Shown here in pieces: positions 35,023-43,914 of a DNA stretch of 64,000 bases (the first letter of the stretch is position 1; each line of letters starts with the position of its first letter). Source of the stretch: Pedococcus dokdonensis (GTDB lineage Bacteria; Actinomycetota; Actinomycetes; Actinomycetales; Dermatophilaceae); assembly GCF_900104525.1 (NCBI RefSeq), contig NZ_LT629711.1, forward strand, positions 1,736,001-1,800,000, read 5' to 3'. Made by a program: the position numbers and the translations under genes. The notes beneath the pieces are model-generated. The model searched no databases and was not told the origin of the DNA. It saw only the letters and a list, made by a program, of their open reading frames with translations.

Positions 35023-36372
35023 TCAGGTCGGCTGGTTGTCCCAGGTCGGCTCGTCGGCGCCGTGCCGCCGCCCCACCCAGGCGAACTCGCGCGGGGAGTC
35101 GTCGAGCGTGAGCGCCGGACGAGCCTGCACGACGTGCCCGTAGGCCGTGTCGCCACCGACCGTCCACGGGGCCACGTCGTCCACCGCGTCCACCGGGCCG
35201 TCGAGGGCATCGGTCTGCAGCAGCCAGTGCGCGGTGCGGGCCAGGTGGGCCTCGACCCGCCACGTGCCACCCTCCTGGGACCGGCGACGAAGGGCCGTGA
35301 GCACCCCTGCCGCGAGCAGGTAGCCGGTCGCGTGGTCGAGCGCCTGCGCGGGCAGGGCCCCCGGCACCGTCCCGTCCCGGGACTCGAGCAGGGCGATGCC
35401 CGTCGCCGCCTGCACGATGCTGTCGAAACCGCGACGACCACCCCACGGACCGCTCGGCGTCCACGCCGACAGGCTCGCGTGGATGACGTGCGGGTGTTGC
35501 GCTGCAACGCTTTCGGCGTCCAGGTGATAGGCGGCGAGCGCGCCCGGGCGATAGCCGGTCACCAGCACGTCGGCGTGGTCGAGGAGCTGGTGCAGCCTCG
35601 TCCGCGCGTGCTCGTCCTGCAGGTCCACCAGGGTCGAGCGCTTGCCGGAGTCGGTGTCGAGGTGGATCGCGTCGAGCTCGGGAAGGTGTGGGCTGTCGAC
35701 TCGCAGGACGTCGCAGCCGAGCAGCGCGAGCGTGCGCGTCGCCACCGGGCCGGCCAGCACCCTGGTCAGGTCGAGGACCTTGGGACGTCCCGGGACGGCG
35801 GGTCTGACGGGGTCGGCCTCGTCACCCACCCGGGCCACCGCGAGCAGTGGGTGCTGGCGCACGGCCGCGGCCTGCTCCGACGCCATCCACTCGGAGTGGT
35901 CACGCACCCGCACGGCGATCCCGTGGTCGGCGGTGACGACGTCCTCGAGCTCCTGGGCCGACCGCTGCCGGACCGCCGCCGCCGCGTCGTCGCGGGTCGC
36001 CCCCTCCCGAAGTCCCAGCGCGCGCAGCAGGCGCACGTGGTGGTGCGGGTAGTTGGCGTGGGTGCGGACCCAACCGTCTGCCGCCTCGAAGAACCCCGAC
36101 AGTGGGGCGAATCCCGGCACCTGCGCACCGTCGACGGTCTGCACCTGGTCGTTCCGGAAGGAGACGGCCACCTGACGCGGGTCGACCCGCACCCGCCGGC
36201 CGCCCCACAGTGCAGCTCCAGCGAGCCCGGCCGCGGCGACCGAACCACAGGCCAGCGTGTTGACGGGGAGGGCGGAGGGAAGCGCAGCTCCGGCCCCGAG
36301 GTCGAGGACCCGCTCCGCATACGCCTCCTCGACGTCGAGCGTCGGCAGCAGCTCACGCAGCAGGTGGTTCAT
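35023..36372 (-). CDS. CaiB/BaiF (class III) CoA-transferase family protein
   Basis: A 449-residue protein with the class III fold: KVLDLTRVLAGPVATRTLALLGCDVLRVDSP (second half), LVDLQDEHARTRLHQLLDHADVLVTGYRPGAL and the catalytic Asp in RGFDSIVQAATG. The N-terminal half looks like a degenerate second copy of the same domain, as in several actinobacterial members. The acyl-CoA substrates are unknown. ATG 36372 lies four bases after the DUF1684 stop, so the two genes form an operon behind tRNA-Leu. Confidence 0.85.
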   Translation of the reverse strand: MNHLLRELLPTLDVEEAYAERVLDLGAGAALPSALPVNTLACGSVAAAGLAGAALWGGRRVRVDPRQVAVSFRNDQVQTVDGAQVPGFAPLSGFFEAADGWVRTHANYPHHHVRLLRALGLREGATRDDAAAAVRQRSAQELEDVVTADHGIAVRVRDHSEWMASEQAAAVRQHPLLAVARVGDEADPVRPAVPGRPKVLDLTRVLAGPVATRTLALLGCDVLRVDSPHLPELDAIHLDTDSGKRSTLVDLQDEHARTRLHQLLDHADVLVTGYRPGALAAYHLDAESVAAQHPHVIHASLSAWTPSGPWGGRRGFDSIVQAATGIALLESRDGTVPGALPAQALDHATGYLLAAGVLTALRRRSQEGGTWRVEAHLARTAHWLLQTDALDGPVDAVDDVAPWTVGGDTAYGHVVQARPALTLDDSPREFAWVGRRHGADEPTWDNQPT

Positions 36373-36376
36373 GGGT

Positions 36377-37027
36377 CTAGTAGCCCTCGGGCAGCAGCTC
36401 GCCGACCGGGGTGCTCGCCTCGATCCGGTTGGCGGCCGGGGCCAGTGGACAGACCCAGCGGTAGTCGTAGACGCAGGACGGGTTGTAGGCGAAGTTGAGG
36501 TCGACCACCCAACGCCCCTCGTCGTCCCGTCCCAGGTCGGTGCCCTTGACCGTGTCGAGCAGGTAGCGGCCGGCGCCGTAGGTCTCCGTGCCGGCCGACC
36601 CGTCGCGGACCGGGAGGAAGATGCCGCCGCCGTAGGAGTTCAGCCACCACACGTCGAGCGTCCCGAGCCCGTCGAGGCTCACCCGACCGGCGGGGGTGAA
36701 CGGCACGATCCCGTCGGTCGCCGACCGGAACTCCCACCGCTCCTGCGGTCGATCGTCGTCCTCGCCGACCGTCGCCACCTCCACCACGAACCGGAAGGCC
36801 GGGTCGTATGCCGCGTGGCGCAGCCGCTGCCCCTCCACCCGCGGGGAGGCGGAGTGCGTGTCGAACAGTGCGGTGCGTCCGTCGACCCACAGCCCGTGGG
36901 CGGTGCCGGGATCGGGCTCGGCCCGCACCGCGGCATACAGGGCATGCACCTCGCGGCGCCATGACGCCACCTCGAGTGCGCCCGGGTACTGCAGCTCGTC
37001 CTGGTCCTGGAGGTCGTCGTCGCTCAC
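36377..37027 (-). CDS. DUF1684 protein
   Basis: A 216-residue protein with the DUF1684 fingerprint: LWVDGRTALFDTHSASP, RYLLDTVKGTDLG, DLNFAYNPSCVYDYRWVCPLAP and NRIEASTPVGE. The family has no proven reaction. GTG 37027 is the only in-frame start that preserves the N-terminal helix, and it begins one base past the 3' end of tRNA-Leu (37029). There is no room for a promoter or ribosome binding site, so the mRNA is probably released by tRNA 3' processing and translated without a leader. Confidence 0.85.
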   Translation of the reverse strand: MSDDDLQDQDELQYPGALEVASWRREVHALYAAVRAEPDPGTAHGLWVDGRTALFDTHSASPRVEGQRLRHAAYDPAFRFVVEVATVGEDDDRPQERWEFRSATDGIVPFTPAGRVSLDGLGTLDVWWLNSYGGGIFLPVRDGSAGTETYGAGRYLLDTVKGTDLGRDDEGRWVVDLNFAYNPSCVYDYRWVCPLAPAANRIEASTPVGELLPEGY

Positions 37028-37028
37028 G

Positions 37029-37110
37029 TGCGCAAGGCGGGACTTGAACCCGCACACCCGAAGGCACAGGAACCTAAATCCTGCGCGTCTGCCAATTCCG
37101 CCACTTGCGC
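37029..37110 (-). tRNA. tRNA-Leu (TAG anticodon)
   Basis: The reverse strand folds as an 82-base class II tRNA. The acceptor GCGCAAG pairs with CTTGCGC, the anticodon stem is CAGGA/TCCTG with loop TTTAGGT giving anticodon TAG, the variable arm is long (GCCTTCGGGTGT), and the T arm is GCGGG-TTCAAGT-CCCGC. The discriminator is A. The CCA end is not encoded. It reads codon CUA and probably other CUN codons. Confidence 0.95.
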
Positions 37111-37137
37111 CTGACCGCCAACTCTAATCCCGACCCA

Positions 37138-37204
37138 CCGAGGACACGACGCGCCGGTCATTCCCCGGTGTCGGGCCGAGATCCACGGCGTGGCGTGTCC
37201 TCGG
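37138..37204. repeat. inverted repeat between tRNA-Leu and rdgB
   Basis: CCGAGGACACG (37138-37148) is exactly complementary to CGTGTCCTCGG (37194-37204), and pairing extends further with mismatches. It would form a hairpin with a 45-base loop that may contain smaller stems. It lies after the rdgB stop on that strand and before tRNA-Leu, so termination or mRNA 3' protection is possible. Confidence 0.5.
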
Positions 37205-37218
37205 TCGACGAGGGCGCG

Positions 37219-37860
37219 TCAGCCGAGGAGCTCGCGCAGGTGCGGGACCATCGCGCGGAAGGCCTTGCCACGGTGCGAAATCGCGTTCTTCTCCTCGGGG
37301 CTGAGCTCGGCCGCGTGCCGGGAGTCGCCTTCGACGACGAGCACCGGGTCGTAGCCGAAACCGTTGCTGCCCTTGGGCTCACGCGCGAGAGAGCCCTCCA
37401 TCCGGCCCTCGGTCGAGCGGACCGTGCCGTCGGGCAGGGCCAGCACCGCCGCGCAGACGAACGCCGCGGCGCGGTGCTCGTCCTTGACGTCCGAGACCTG
37501 GGCGAGGAGCAGGTCGAGGTTGGCCTGGTCGTCGCCGTGCCGGCCGGCCCAGCGCGCGGAGAAGATGCCCGGCGCACCCCCCAGCACCTCGACCGCGAGG
37601 CCGGAGTCATCGGCCAGCGACGGCAGGCCAGTGTGCTCGGCGAGCGCCACCGCCTTGAGGCGGGCGTTGCCCTCGAAGGTGACCTCGTCCTCAACGACGT
37701 CGGGTGCGCCCGCGAACTCCGTCGCCCCGACGATCTCGAGCCCGAGCTCCGCGCAGACGTCGGCGAGGATGGCCCGCAGCTCACCCACCTTGTGGTCGTT
37801 GCGGGTGGCCAGGACGACGCGGGTCACAGGCTGCGCGGCCGGCACCGGCTGCGCTGGCAT
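37219..37860 (-). CDS. rdgB: RdgB/HAM1 non-canonical purine NTP pyrophosphatase
   Basis: A 213-residue housekeeping enzyme that hydrolyses dITP, ITP and XTP to monophosphates and so keeps deaminated purines out of DNA and RNA. Motifs are the substrate loop LATRNDHKVGEL, the metal site EDEVTFEGNARLKA and the catalytic block LADDSGLAVEVLGGAPG with SARWAG. Its ATG overlaps the rph stop by one base, the same rph-rdgB pair as M. tuberculosis Rv1340-Rv1341. Confidence 0.95.
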   Translation of the reverse strand: MPAQPVPAAQPVTRVVLATRNDHKVGELRAILADVCAELGLEIVGATEFAGAPDVVEDEVTFEGNARLKAVALAEHTGLPSLADDSGLAVEVLGGAPGIFSARWAGRHGDDQANLDLLLAQVSDVKDEHRAAAFVCAAVLALPDGTVRSTEGRMEGSLAREPKGSNGFGYDPVLVVEGDSRHAAELSPEEKNAISHRGKAFRAMVPHLRELLG

Positions 37861-38606
37861 CAGAGCACCCGCTCGCGCGGGGTGGCCGCCAGCGCCTCCT
37901 GCTGGAGCCGGGTGAGCTCGGCGCAGCCGACGGTCGCCTTGTCGAGCAGCCGGTCGAGCATCTCGCGGTCGAAGGCGCCGTCCTCGGCGGTGCCCTGGAC
38001 CTCGACGAACCGGCCGTCGCCGGTCATGACGACGTTCATGTCGGTCTCGGCGGTGGAGTCCTCGGGGTAGTCGAGGTCGATCACGGCCTCACCCTTGACG
38101 ATGCCGACCGAGACGGCGGCGATCGAGCCGGTGAGCGGTTGCGCGTCCTGGGCGATCAGCCCCTTGGCCCGGGCGTCCTCGATCGCGTCGACGAGCGCGA
38201 CGTAGGCGCCGGTGATCGACGCGGTGCGGGTGCCGCCGTCGGCCTGCAGCACGTCGCAGTCGAGCACGATGGTGTTCTCGCCCAAGGCCTTGGTGTCGAT
38301 GATGGCGCGCAGGCTGCGCCCGATCAGCCGGCTGATCTCGTGGGTGCGGCCACCGACCTTGCCCTTGCGGGACTCGCGGTCGGAGCGGGTGTTGGTCGAG
38401 CGCGGCAGCATCTCGTACTCCGAGGTCACCCAGCCGGTGCCCTTGCCCTTGAGCCAGCGCGGCACGCCCTCGGTGAACGACGCCGCCACCAGCACCCGGG
38501 TGCGCCCGAACTCGACGAGGACGCTGCCCTCGGCGTGGTCGAGCCAGTTGCGCGTGATGCGCACCTCGCGGGTCTGGTCGGGAGTGCGTCCGTCGTGGCG
38601 AGTCAT
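37860..38606 (-). CDS. rph: ribonuclease PH
   Basis: A 248-residue phosphorolytic exoribonuclease that trims tRNA 3' ends. It contains [42 protein letters not shown] (active-site Arg residues) and [23 protein letters not shown] 38606 was chosen since a TAGCCT -10 element ends seven bases upstream (leaderless) and longer reads are out of family. It is co-transcribed with rdgB. Confidence 0.96.
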   Translation of the reverse strand: MTRHDGRTPDQTREVRITRNWLDHAEGSVLVEFGRTRVLVAASFTEGVPRWLKGKGTGWVTSEYEMLPRSTNTRSDRESRKGKVGGRTHEISRLIGRSLRAIIDTKALGENTIVLDCDVLQADGGTRTASITGAYVALVDAIEDARAKGLIAQDAQPLTGSIAAVSVGIVKGEAVIDLDYPEDSTAETDMNVVMTGDGRFVEVQGTAEDGAFDREMLDRLLDKATVGCAELTRLQQEALAATPRERVL

Positions 38607-38613
38607 GCGGGCA

Positions 38614-38619
38614 AGGCTA
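38614..38619 (-). promoter_or_regulatory. -10 element TAGCCT, leaderless promoter of rph-rdgB
   Basis: On the minus strand TAGCCT ends seven bases before ATG 38606. It lies back to back with the TAGGGT element at 38652 that serves the divergent nuclease gene. Confidence 0.6.
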
Positions 38620-38651
38620 ACGGGGGCCTGCCGGGCGTCGGTGGCCCGGCC

Positions 38652-38657
38652 TAGGGT
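38652..38657 (+). promoter_or_regulatory. -10 element TAGGGT, leaderless promoter of the endonuclease IV gene
   Basis: TAGGGT ends six bases before ATG 38664. The spacer GGAGCC also contains GGAG, but it is too close to the start to act as a normal binding site. Confidence 0.6.
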
Positions 38658-38663
38658 GGAGCC

Positions 38664-39464
38664 ATGGCTGACACCCCGCGCCTCGGAGCCCACGTCGACT
38701 CGACCGACCCGGTCGCCGCAGCCCAGGAGCGCGGTGCCGGGCTGAGCCAGTTCTTCCTCGGCAACCCGCAGGGCTACAAGGGGCCCGAGTTCGCCTACGA
38801 GGGTGGACCGGAGGCCCTGCGGGCCGCCGCCGAGTCCGCCGACGTCGACCTCTACGTCCACGCCCCCTACCTCATCAACGTCGCGTCCACGAACAACCGG
38901 ATCCGCATCCCGAGCCGCAAGCTGCTCCAGCAGTTCATCGACGCCGGCGCCGCGATCGGTGCCAAGGGGCTGATCGTGCACGGCGGCCACGTGGAGCAGG
39001 CCGCCGACGTCGACAAGGGGATCGACAACTGGCGCAAGGCGATCGAGGCGACCGACCTCAAGATCCCCCTGCTCCTGGAAAACACCGCGGGTGGCGACAA
39101 CGCGATGGCGCGCACGCTCGAGCGGATCGCCCGGGTGTGGGACGCGATCGGCAGCGCCGAGGGCTCCGACCACGTCGGGTTCTGCCTCGACACCTGCCAC
39201 GCCCACGCCGGTGGCATCCCGCTGGCCACCGCGGCCGACGACATCCGGGCGATCACGGGCCGGATCGACCTGGTGCACTGCAACGACTCGCGCGACGAGT
39301 TCGACTCCGGCGCCGACCGGCACACCAACCTCGGTGAGGGACTGATCGACCCCGACGAGCTGGCCGGTGCGGTGCGGGCGGCCGGCGCACCCGTCGTCAT
39401 CGAGACCCGGGGCGGCCTCGAGGGTCAGGTGGCCGACCTCGACTGGCTGCGGGCGCGCCTCTGA
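38664..39464 (+). CDS. nfo: endonuclease IV (AP endonuclease family 2)
   Basis: A 266-residue TIM-barrel DNA repair enzyme that cuts beside abasic sites. Zinc-binding residues are visible in [74 protein letters not shown] and PVVIETRGG. The length is normal for the family. It is transcribed divergently from rph. Confidence 0.93.
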   Translation: MADTPRLGAHVDSTDPVAAAQERGAGLSQFFLGNPQGYKGPEFAYEGGPEALRAAAESADVDLYVHAPYLINVASTNNRIRIPSRKLLQQFIDAGAAIGAKGLIVHGGHVEQAADVDKGIDNWRKAIEATDLKIPLLLENTAGGDNAMARTLERIARVWDAIGSAEGSDHVGFCLDTCHAHAGGIPLATAADDIRAITGRIDLVHCNDSRDEFDSGADRHTNLGEGLIDPDELAGAVRAAGAPVVIETRGGLEGQVADLDWLRARL

Positions 39465-39497
39465 GGGCGGTCTCCAGCTGGCCCGCGCGGGTGGCGG

Positions 39498-40217
39498 TCA
39501 GTCGACGGTGGGGTGGGTGGCCAGGAACCGGCGGATGTGCTCCCGCGGCTGGTCCGACAGGTGCGGCCCGTGCGTGAACGCCGCCGTCGTGTAGTCGAGG
39601 TCGGCGAGGCGGTGCGCGGTCTTCTGGGTCAGCGCGAAGCTCGAGCAGAACGACTTGACCGGCCAGCGCAGCCCACGGACGTTGAAGATCGAGTCACCGG
39701 TGATGAGCACGCCCGACGCGTGGTGCAGGTATGCCGCGTGGCCGGGTGAGTGCCCCGGCGTGTGCACCACCTCGAGGCCGCCGGCGACATCGAGCACCTG
39801 GCCGTCGGTGAGCCGCTCCCCCACCGCGACCGGTGGGAAGGCCTGTCCCCGCATCAGCCTGGTCGCGATCCTCGACACCAGGAAGGACTGGTCGGTCCTG
39901 GGGCTCTCGCCCTTCTCGGCATACGGCGCGTCGTCCTCGTGGATCCCGACGTCCCGCCCGGTCTGCGCGGCGACGTGGGCCGTGCCCCCGGCGTGGTCGG
40001 AGTGGGCGTGCGTCAGCAGCAGCCTGGTCACGTCGGACGGGCCGGAGCCGATCGACGCGAGGGCAGCCATCACCTTCGGCCCGGACCGCTTGAGCCCCAT
40101 GTCGACGAGGGTGACCTGGCCGTCGTCGCCACGGAGGATGAAGCCGTTGACGAAGTCGCCGAGCAGGGGGATGCGCCAGACACCTGACGCGATGGGGACC
40201 GCTGCCGCCTTGGCCAT
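39498..40217 (-). CDS. metallo-beta-lactamase-fold hydrolase
   Basis: A 239-residue MBL-fold protein with the metal site LLLTHAHSDHAGG, then VVHTPGHSPGHAAYLH and LITGDSIF supplying the other ligands. Substrate is unknown; the fold includes glyoxalase II-like and lactonase-like enzymes. ATG 40217 is preceded by TAGGCT with six bases between (leaderless). Confidence 0.88.
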   Translation of the reverse strand: MAKAAAVPIASGVWRIPLLGDFVNGFILRGDDGQVTLVDMGLKRSGPKVMAALASIGSGPSDVTRLLLTHAHSDHAGGTAHVAAQTGRDVGIHEDDAPYAEKGESPRTDQSFLVSRIATRLMRGQAFPPVAVGERLTDGQVLDVAGGLEVVHTPGHSPGHAAYLHHASGVLITGDSIFNVRGLRWPVKSFCSSFALTQKTAHRLADLDYTTAAFTHGPHLSDQPREHIRRFLATHPTVD

Positions 40218-40223
40218 GCTCGG

Positions 40224-40229
40224 AGCCTA
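40224..40229 (-). promoter_or_regulatory. -10 element TAGGCT, leaderless promoter of the MBL hydrolase gene
   Basis: On the minus strand TAGGCT ends six bases before ATG 40217. The element starts 12 bases downstream of the ASCH gene stop. Confidence 0.6.
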
Positions 40230-40241
40230 GGCCGCCCCTGC

Positions 40242-40736
40242 TCAGTCCGCGAGGTCGGGCGGCCAGACGATCCGGAACCGCTCGAAGACGACCTCGAGGT
40301 CGTCGGAGAACTCGATCCCGATCCGCTCGCACTCGCGGCGGAAGAACCGCCGGTGGCTGTCCAGCCAGCTCTCCAGCGAGCGGTCGTACTCCCCCTCGTC
40401 CCAGGCGAACTGGGCGTCGACGGTGTGCAGCGGCCCGACGCGCAGCTCGACGGTGCGCAGCACCACCCGCGGCGCCCCGGAGCCGTCGCAGGCGACCCAG
40501 TGCGCACCGATCCGCGACAGCTCGTCGCCATCCGCGGCATAGGCGGCCACGAGGCCTGCGGTGGCGCGCTTGGGGCCGTCCGTGACGAAGGAGATCAGCT
40601 CGTCGGCCAGCGTCGGGCTGTCACCGAAGCACTCGACCGCGACCCCGGGCTCGTCCGGCAGCAGCGGGTGGGCAGCCCGGTAGTCGGCCCACAGCCGCAG
40701 CCCGGCGTCGCGGTCGACCTCGATCGGCTCACTCAT
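40242..40736 (-). CDS. ASCH domain protein, copy 2 of a tandem pair
   Basis: A 164-residue ASCH protein. ASCH domains are PUA-like beta-barrels thought to bind RNA, and some hydrolyse modified cytidines. Family features are the helical lead-in (DRDAGLRLWADYRAAHP), CFGDSPTLADELISFVTDGPKRATAG with Lys in the putative active cleft, RVVLRTVELRVGPLHTVDAQFAWDEGEYDRSLESW and the C-terminal GIEFSDDLEVVFERFRIVWP. It is clearly a paralogue of the gene just upstream (40770-41276), with about half of the residues identical by eye. The intergenic space carries a GTATGCCGCGTGGC word. Confidence 0.85.
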   Translation of the reverse strand: MSEPIEVDRDAGLRLWADYRAAHPLLPDEPGVAVECFGDSPTLADELISFVTDGPKRATAGLVAAYAADGDELSRIGAHWVACDGSGAPRVVLRTVELRVGPLHTVDAQFAWDEGEYDRSLESWLDSHRRFFRRECERIGIEFSDDLEVVFERFRIVWPPDLAD

Positions 40737-40745
40737 GCGCCGAGG

Positions 40746-40759
40746 GTATGCCGCGTGGC
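40746..40759 (+). repeat. intergenic copy of the recurring word GTATGCCGCGTGGC
   Basis: An exact 14-base copy in the 33-base space between the two ASCH genes, outside coding sequence. Confidence 0.7.
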
Positions 40760-40769
40760 CGGCGGCGCG

Positions 40770-41276
40770 TCAGTCGGCCAGCTCGGGGGGCCAGACGCAG
40801 GTGAACCGCTCGAAGCAGACCTCGAGGTCCTCGGAGAACTCGATCCCGATCCGCGCGCACTGCCGCTGGTAGGCAGCCCGGTGGCCGTCGAGCCAGGTCT
40901 GCAGGGTCCGGTCGCCCTCGCCCTCCGCCCTGGCGAAGTGCTCGTCGACGCTGTGGAACGGCCCGAGGCGCAGCTGCGTGGTGCGCAGCACCGCCCGCGG
41001 GCTGCCGGCACCGTCACAGAGCACCCAGTGCGCCCCCAGGGGTGGGAACGGCTCGCCGTACGCCAGGTAGCCTGCGGCGAGGGTCGCGGTGGCACGCTTG
41101 GCCCCGGTCGTGATGAGCCCGGCGATCTCGTCGGCGTAGGCGGGTTCGTCACCCCAGCAGACGACCTCGACGTCGTCTCGACGCGGGACCTCGGGGTGAG
41201 CGGCCCGGAACTCGTCGAACATCCGCAGCCCGGCCGCCCGGTCCACCGTCACCGACCCACCGCTGCCCTCGCTCAC
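40770..41276 (-). CDS. ASCH domain protein, copy 1 of a tandem pair
   Basis: A 168-residue paralogue of the 40242 gene. Shared blocks are FDEFRAAHPEVP, CWGDEPAYADEIAGLITTGAKRATATLAAGY, AVLRTTQLRLGPFHSVDEHFARAEGEGDRTLQTW and GIEFSEDLEVCFERFTCVWPPELAD. GTG 41276 was chosen because it overlaps the upstream MBL stop (GTGA), placing the gene in the murI operon. Longer in-frame reads run antisense into that gene and look non-coding. A tandem duplication after murI and the phosphodiesterase is the likely origin. Confidence 0.85.
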   Translation of the reverse strand: MSEGSGGSVTVDRAAGLRMFDEFRAAHPEVPRRDDVEVVCWGDEPAYADEIAGLITTGAKRATATLAAGYLAYGEPFPPLGAHWVLCDGAGSPRAVLRTTQLRLGPFHSVDEHFARAEGEGDRTLQTWLDGHRAAYQRQCARIGIEFSEDLEVCFERFTCVWPPELAD

Positions 41277-42046
41277 GCACCGACCTCGAAGGTCGCGCCC
41301 TGGACGGCGACGTCCAAGGGACCGGACCAGACCGCGGCGGCCTGGGCACGGCACACCTCGGGGTCGTTCCACGGTGGGATGTGGGTGAGCACGAGCCGTT
41401 GCACACCGCCGGCGGCGACCACCGCTGCGGCCGCCCGGCTCCCCGAGAGGTGGATGCCCTCGGTGTCGTCGCGACCGTCGACGAACGCGCTGTCGGTGAG
41501 GGCGAGGTCGCTGCCGGTCAGCAGCGGCCTGAGGGCGTCGCAGGAGTCGGTGTCTCCGGTGTAGGCCAGCACCGCCCCGTCGGCCTCGACCCGGAAGCCG
41601 TACGCCTCCACCGGGTGGTTCACGAGGTAGGCGGTGATGCTGAACGGGCCGACCCGGGTCACCTGCGCGTCGGCGAGCTCGTGGACGACGAACTCGTGGG
41701 TCATCCCGCCGTGCTCGAGGCCGTGGTACATCAGCGCGAAGCGCTCCTGCGCCCCGGACGGCGCGTGGATCGGGAGCTGTCCCTCGACCGGTCCCCCGGG
41801 GTGGTACTTGCGGGTGACGTAGAGCCCGCACACGTCCACGCAGTGGTCGGGGTGCAGGTGGCTGATGAACACGGCGTCGAGGTCGGCGAGGTCGACGTGC
41901 CGCTGGAGCGGGCCGAGCGCGCCGTTGCCGAGGTCGAGGACCACCGACCAGGTGCGCCCCTCGTGCTCGGCCTGCACGAGGTAGGAGGACGCGGGTGAGT
42001 CGGGGCCCGCGAACGACCCGGAGCAGCCGACGACGGTCAGCTTCAT
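41273..42046 (-). CDS. MBL-fold cyclic nucleotide phosphodiesterase (Rv1339-like)
   Basis: A 257-residue RNase Z-like MBL protein: [23 protein letters not shown], metal site [25 protein letters not shown] and [11 protein letters not shown]. In M. tuberculosis the gene between murI and rphA (Rv1339) is an atypical class II cAMP phosphodiesterase, and this protein has the same place and layout, so the same activity is likely. ATG 42046 overlaps the murI stop (ATGA). Confidence in the fold is high; the substrate is by synteny. Confidence 0.85.
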   Translation of the reverse strand: MKLTVVGCSGSFAGPDSPASSYLVQAEHEGRTWSVVLDLGNGALGPLQRHVDLADLDAVFISHLHPDHCVDVCGLYVTRKYHPGGPVEGQLPIHAPSGAQERFALMYHGLEHGGMTHEFVVHELADAQVTRVGPFSITAYLVNHPVEAYGFRVEADGAVLAYTGDTDSCDALRPLLTGSDLALTDSAFVDGRDDTEGIHLSGSRAAAAVVAAGGVQRLVLTHIPPWNDPEVCRAQAAAVWSGPLDVAVQGATFEVGA

Positions 42047-42864
42047 CGCGCCACCACAGCCGTCCGGACCACGGAGCCACCGTAGACGTCGCCCACCTCC
42101 GGACCGAGGAACCGGCGGGCCAGCGTCCGGAACTCGTCGGCGTCGCCGGTGGTCGTGAAGCCGTGTGCGGGTGGGGGCAGCTCGGCCGGGCGGAGCAGGT
42201 CGCGGTCGGCGAGCACGCGGTAGAGGTCCTTGGCTGTCTCGTCGGCGGAGGACACCAGGGTGACGCCGTCGCCCATGACGTAGGAGATGGCGCCGGTCAG
42301 CAACGGGTAGTGCGTGCACCCGAGCACCAGGGTGTCGATGTCGCGGTCGACCAGGGGGGTGAGGTAGCGCGTGGCGACGTCGATGACCTCCGGCCCGCTG
42401 GTCACCCCGGACTCGACGAGCTCGACGAACCGCGGACACGGCACGCTGGTCACCTCGAGGTGCGGCGCGGCCGCGAACGCGTCGACGTAGGCGCCGGACT
42501 GGTGGGTGCCCTGTGTCGAGATGACCCCGACGCGGGAGTTGCGGGTCGCCCGCGCTGCGCGGCGCACCGCGGGGCGGATCACCTCGACCACGGGCACGTC
42601 GTAACGCTCGCGCGCGTCGTGCAGGACGGCCGCGCTCGCGGTGTTGCAGGCGATGACGAGCGCCTTCACGCCGTGGTCGACGAGACGGTCGAGGCACTCC
42701 AGCGCGAACTCGCGCGACTCGGCGATCGGGCGGGGTCCATAGGGTGCGCGGGCCGTGTCACCGAAGTAGGCGACCGACTCGTGGGGCAGCTGGTCGAGCA
42801 CCGCCCGGGCGACGGTCAGCCCGCCATACCCGGAGTCGAAGATGCCGATCGGCGCGTCTGCCAC
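42043..42864 (-). CDS. murI: glutamate racemase
   Basis: A 273-residue racemase making D-glutamate for peptidoglycan. Both catalytic Cys are present, in [12 protein letters not shown] and [11 protein letters not shown], and the N-terminal [12 protein letters not shown] is typical. GTG 42864 has a TAGCCT -10 element six bases upstream, so the mRNA is probably leaderless. It heads an operon with the phosphodiesterase and ASCH genes. Confidence 0.96.
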   Translation of the reverse strand: MADAPIGIFDSGYGGLTVARAVLDQLPHESVAYFGDTARAPYGPRPIAESREFALECLDRLVDHGVKALVIACNTASAAVLHDARERYDVPVVEVIRPAVRRAARATRNSRVGVISTQGTHQSGAYVDAFAAAPHLEVTSVPCPRFVELVESGVTSGPEVIDVATRYLTPLVDRDIDTLVLGCTHYPLLTGAISYVMGDGVTLVSSADETAKDLYRVLADRDLLRPAELPPPAHGFTTTGDADEFRTLARRFLGPEVGDVYGGSVVRTAVVAR

Positions 42865-42870
42865 GGGACA

Positions 42871-42876
42871 AGGCTA
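42871..42876 (-). promoter_or_regulatory. -10 element TAGCCT, leaderless promoter of murI
   Basis: On the minus strand TAGCCT ends six bases before GTG 42864. No ribosome binding site is visible. Confidence 0.6.
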
Positions 42877-42944
42877 GGTGCCGACCCCGGCCGCGTCCTC
42901 ATCCGTCCGACGTCTGGTGTGTCACACGTGGCTCAGGGGTGAGC

Positions 42945-43577
42945 TCAGGGGGTGAGGGCGTGCGCGAGGGTCTCCTGCAGCCAGGTGAGGAAGTCGTAGA
43001 CCGCGAGCGCGTAGACCGCCGGGTCGTCGTCCTCGAGACCGGAGACCTGCTCCTCGAGCAGGTCCATGTCGTCGTCGTGCCGCAGCCCGAGCCGCTCGCC
43101 GAGCACCAGCCGCACGTCGTTCAACGCGAGCAGCAGCGCCAGGGCCTGCGGCTGCTCGAGCGAGATCTTCTGGTCCTCGATCGCGGACAGCGCCGTGATC
43201 GCCGTGGTGAGGTTGGCCGCCTTGCGCGCCCGCAGGCCGTCCTCGGTGAGCCGGCGGAACTCCGCGGCGACCTGCTCGTCCTGCCGGTTCGCGGTCGGGA
43301 AGATGCGGTCGAGGGCGGGGTCGCGGGGCTGCGGCACGGTGCCCGACAGCTCGGGTGCCTGGTCGACCGCCGACAGCGAAACCCCCATCCCGATCCCGCC
43401 CAGCCCGGCGACGATGCGGTCGAACTCGTCGCCGCCCCCGGTCTCGGCCGCAGCCGGGTCCGGCTCGGGCTCGACCAGCTCGCGCACCTGCTCCATCAGG
43501 CCGACCACCAGGCCGCGCTCGACGGCGTCGAGCTTGGCGACGAAGCGCCCGTGGGAGCGCTTGAACCCACGGGCCAC
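42945..43577 (-). CDS. DUF2017 protein
   Basis: A 210-residue helical protein with the DUF2017 layout (ARGFKRSHGRFVAKLDAVERGLVVGLMEQVREL.., then a helical half ending DFLTWLQETLAHAL). It is conserved next to clpS in actinobacteria (the Rv1332 region) and has no proven function. GTG 43577 lies one base beyond the clpS stop, so it is co-expressed with clpS; a role connected to the N-degron pathway is a reasonable guess. Confidence 0.85.
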   Translation of the reverse strand: MARGFKRSHGRFVAKLDAVERGLVVGLMEQVRELVEPEPDPAAAETGGGDEFDRIVAGLGGIGMGVSLSAVDQAPELSGTVPQPRDPALDRIFPTANRQDEQVAAEFRRLTEDGLRARKAANLTTAITALSAIEDQKISLEQPQALALLLALNDVRLVLGERLGLRHDDDMDLLEEQVSGLEDDDPAVYALAVYDFLTWLQETLAHALTP

Positions 43578-43578
43578 G

Positions 43579-43908
43579 TCAGCTGTCCTTCTGGAAGGTC
43601 GCCCACAGTCCGTAGCCCTGCAGGGCCTCGGTGTCCGTCTCCATCCGCTCGCGCGCCCCGGTCGACACGACGGCTCGCCCCTTGGTGTGGACGTCCATCA
43701 TCAGCCGCTCGGACTTGGCCTTGGAGTAGCCGAAGTAGGTCTGGAAGACGAAGGCCACATAGGTCATCAGGTTGACCGGGTCGTTCCACACCAGGGTGAT
43801 CCAGGGGACGTCGACGTCCTCCAGCTCGTCGGCGGAGACGGACTCCTGCTCGACGGGGGCGAGGGACATCGTCGCGGTGGACGACGTGGCGGGGACAGCA
43901 AGCGGCAC
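43579..43908 (-). CDS. clpS: ATP-dependent Clp protease adaptor ClpS
   Basis: A 109-residue adaptor that delivers N-degron proteins to ClpC/ClpP. The core is WNDPVNLMTYVAFVFQTYFGY with SERLMMDVHTKGRAVVSTG; the Asn-Asp pair binds the substrate N-terminus. About 35 extra N-terminal residues (acidic, disordered) are typical of ClpS. GTG 43908 has a TAAGGT -10 element six bases upstream; this overlaps the pncB promoter. Confidence 0.94.
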   Translation of the reverse strand: MPLAVPATSSTATMSLAPVEQESVSADELEDVDVPWITLVWNDPVNLMTYVAFVFQTYFGYSKAKSERLMMDVHTKGRAVVSTGARERMETDTEALQGYGLWATFQKDS

Positions 43909-43914
43909 GGGTCC

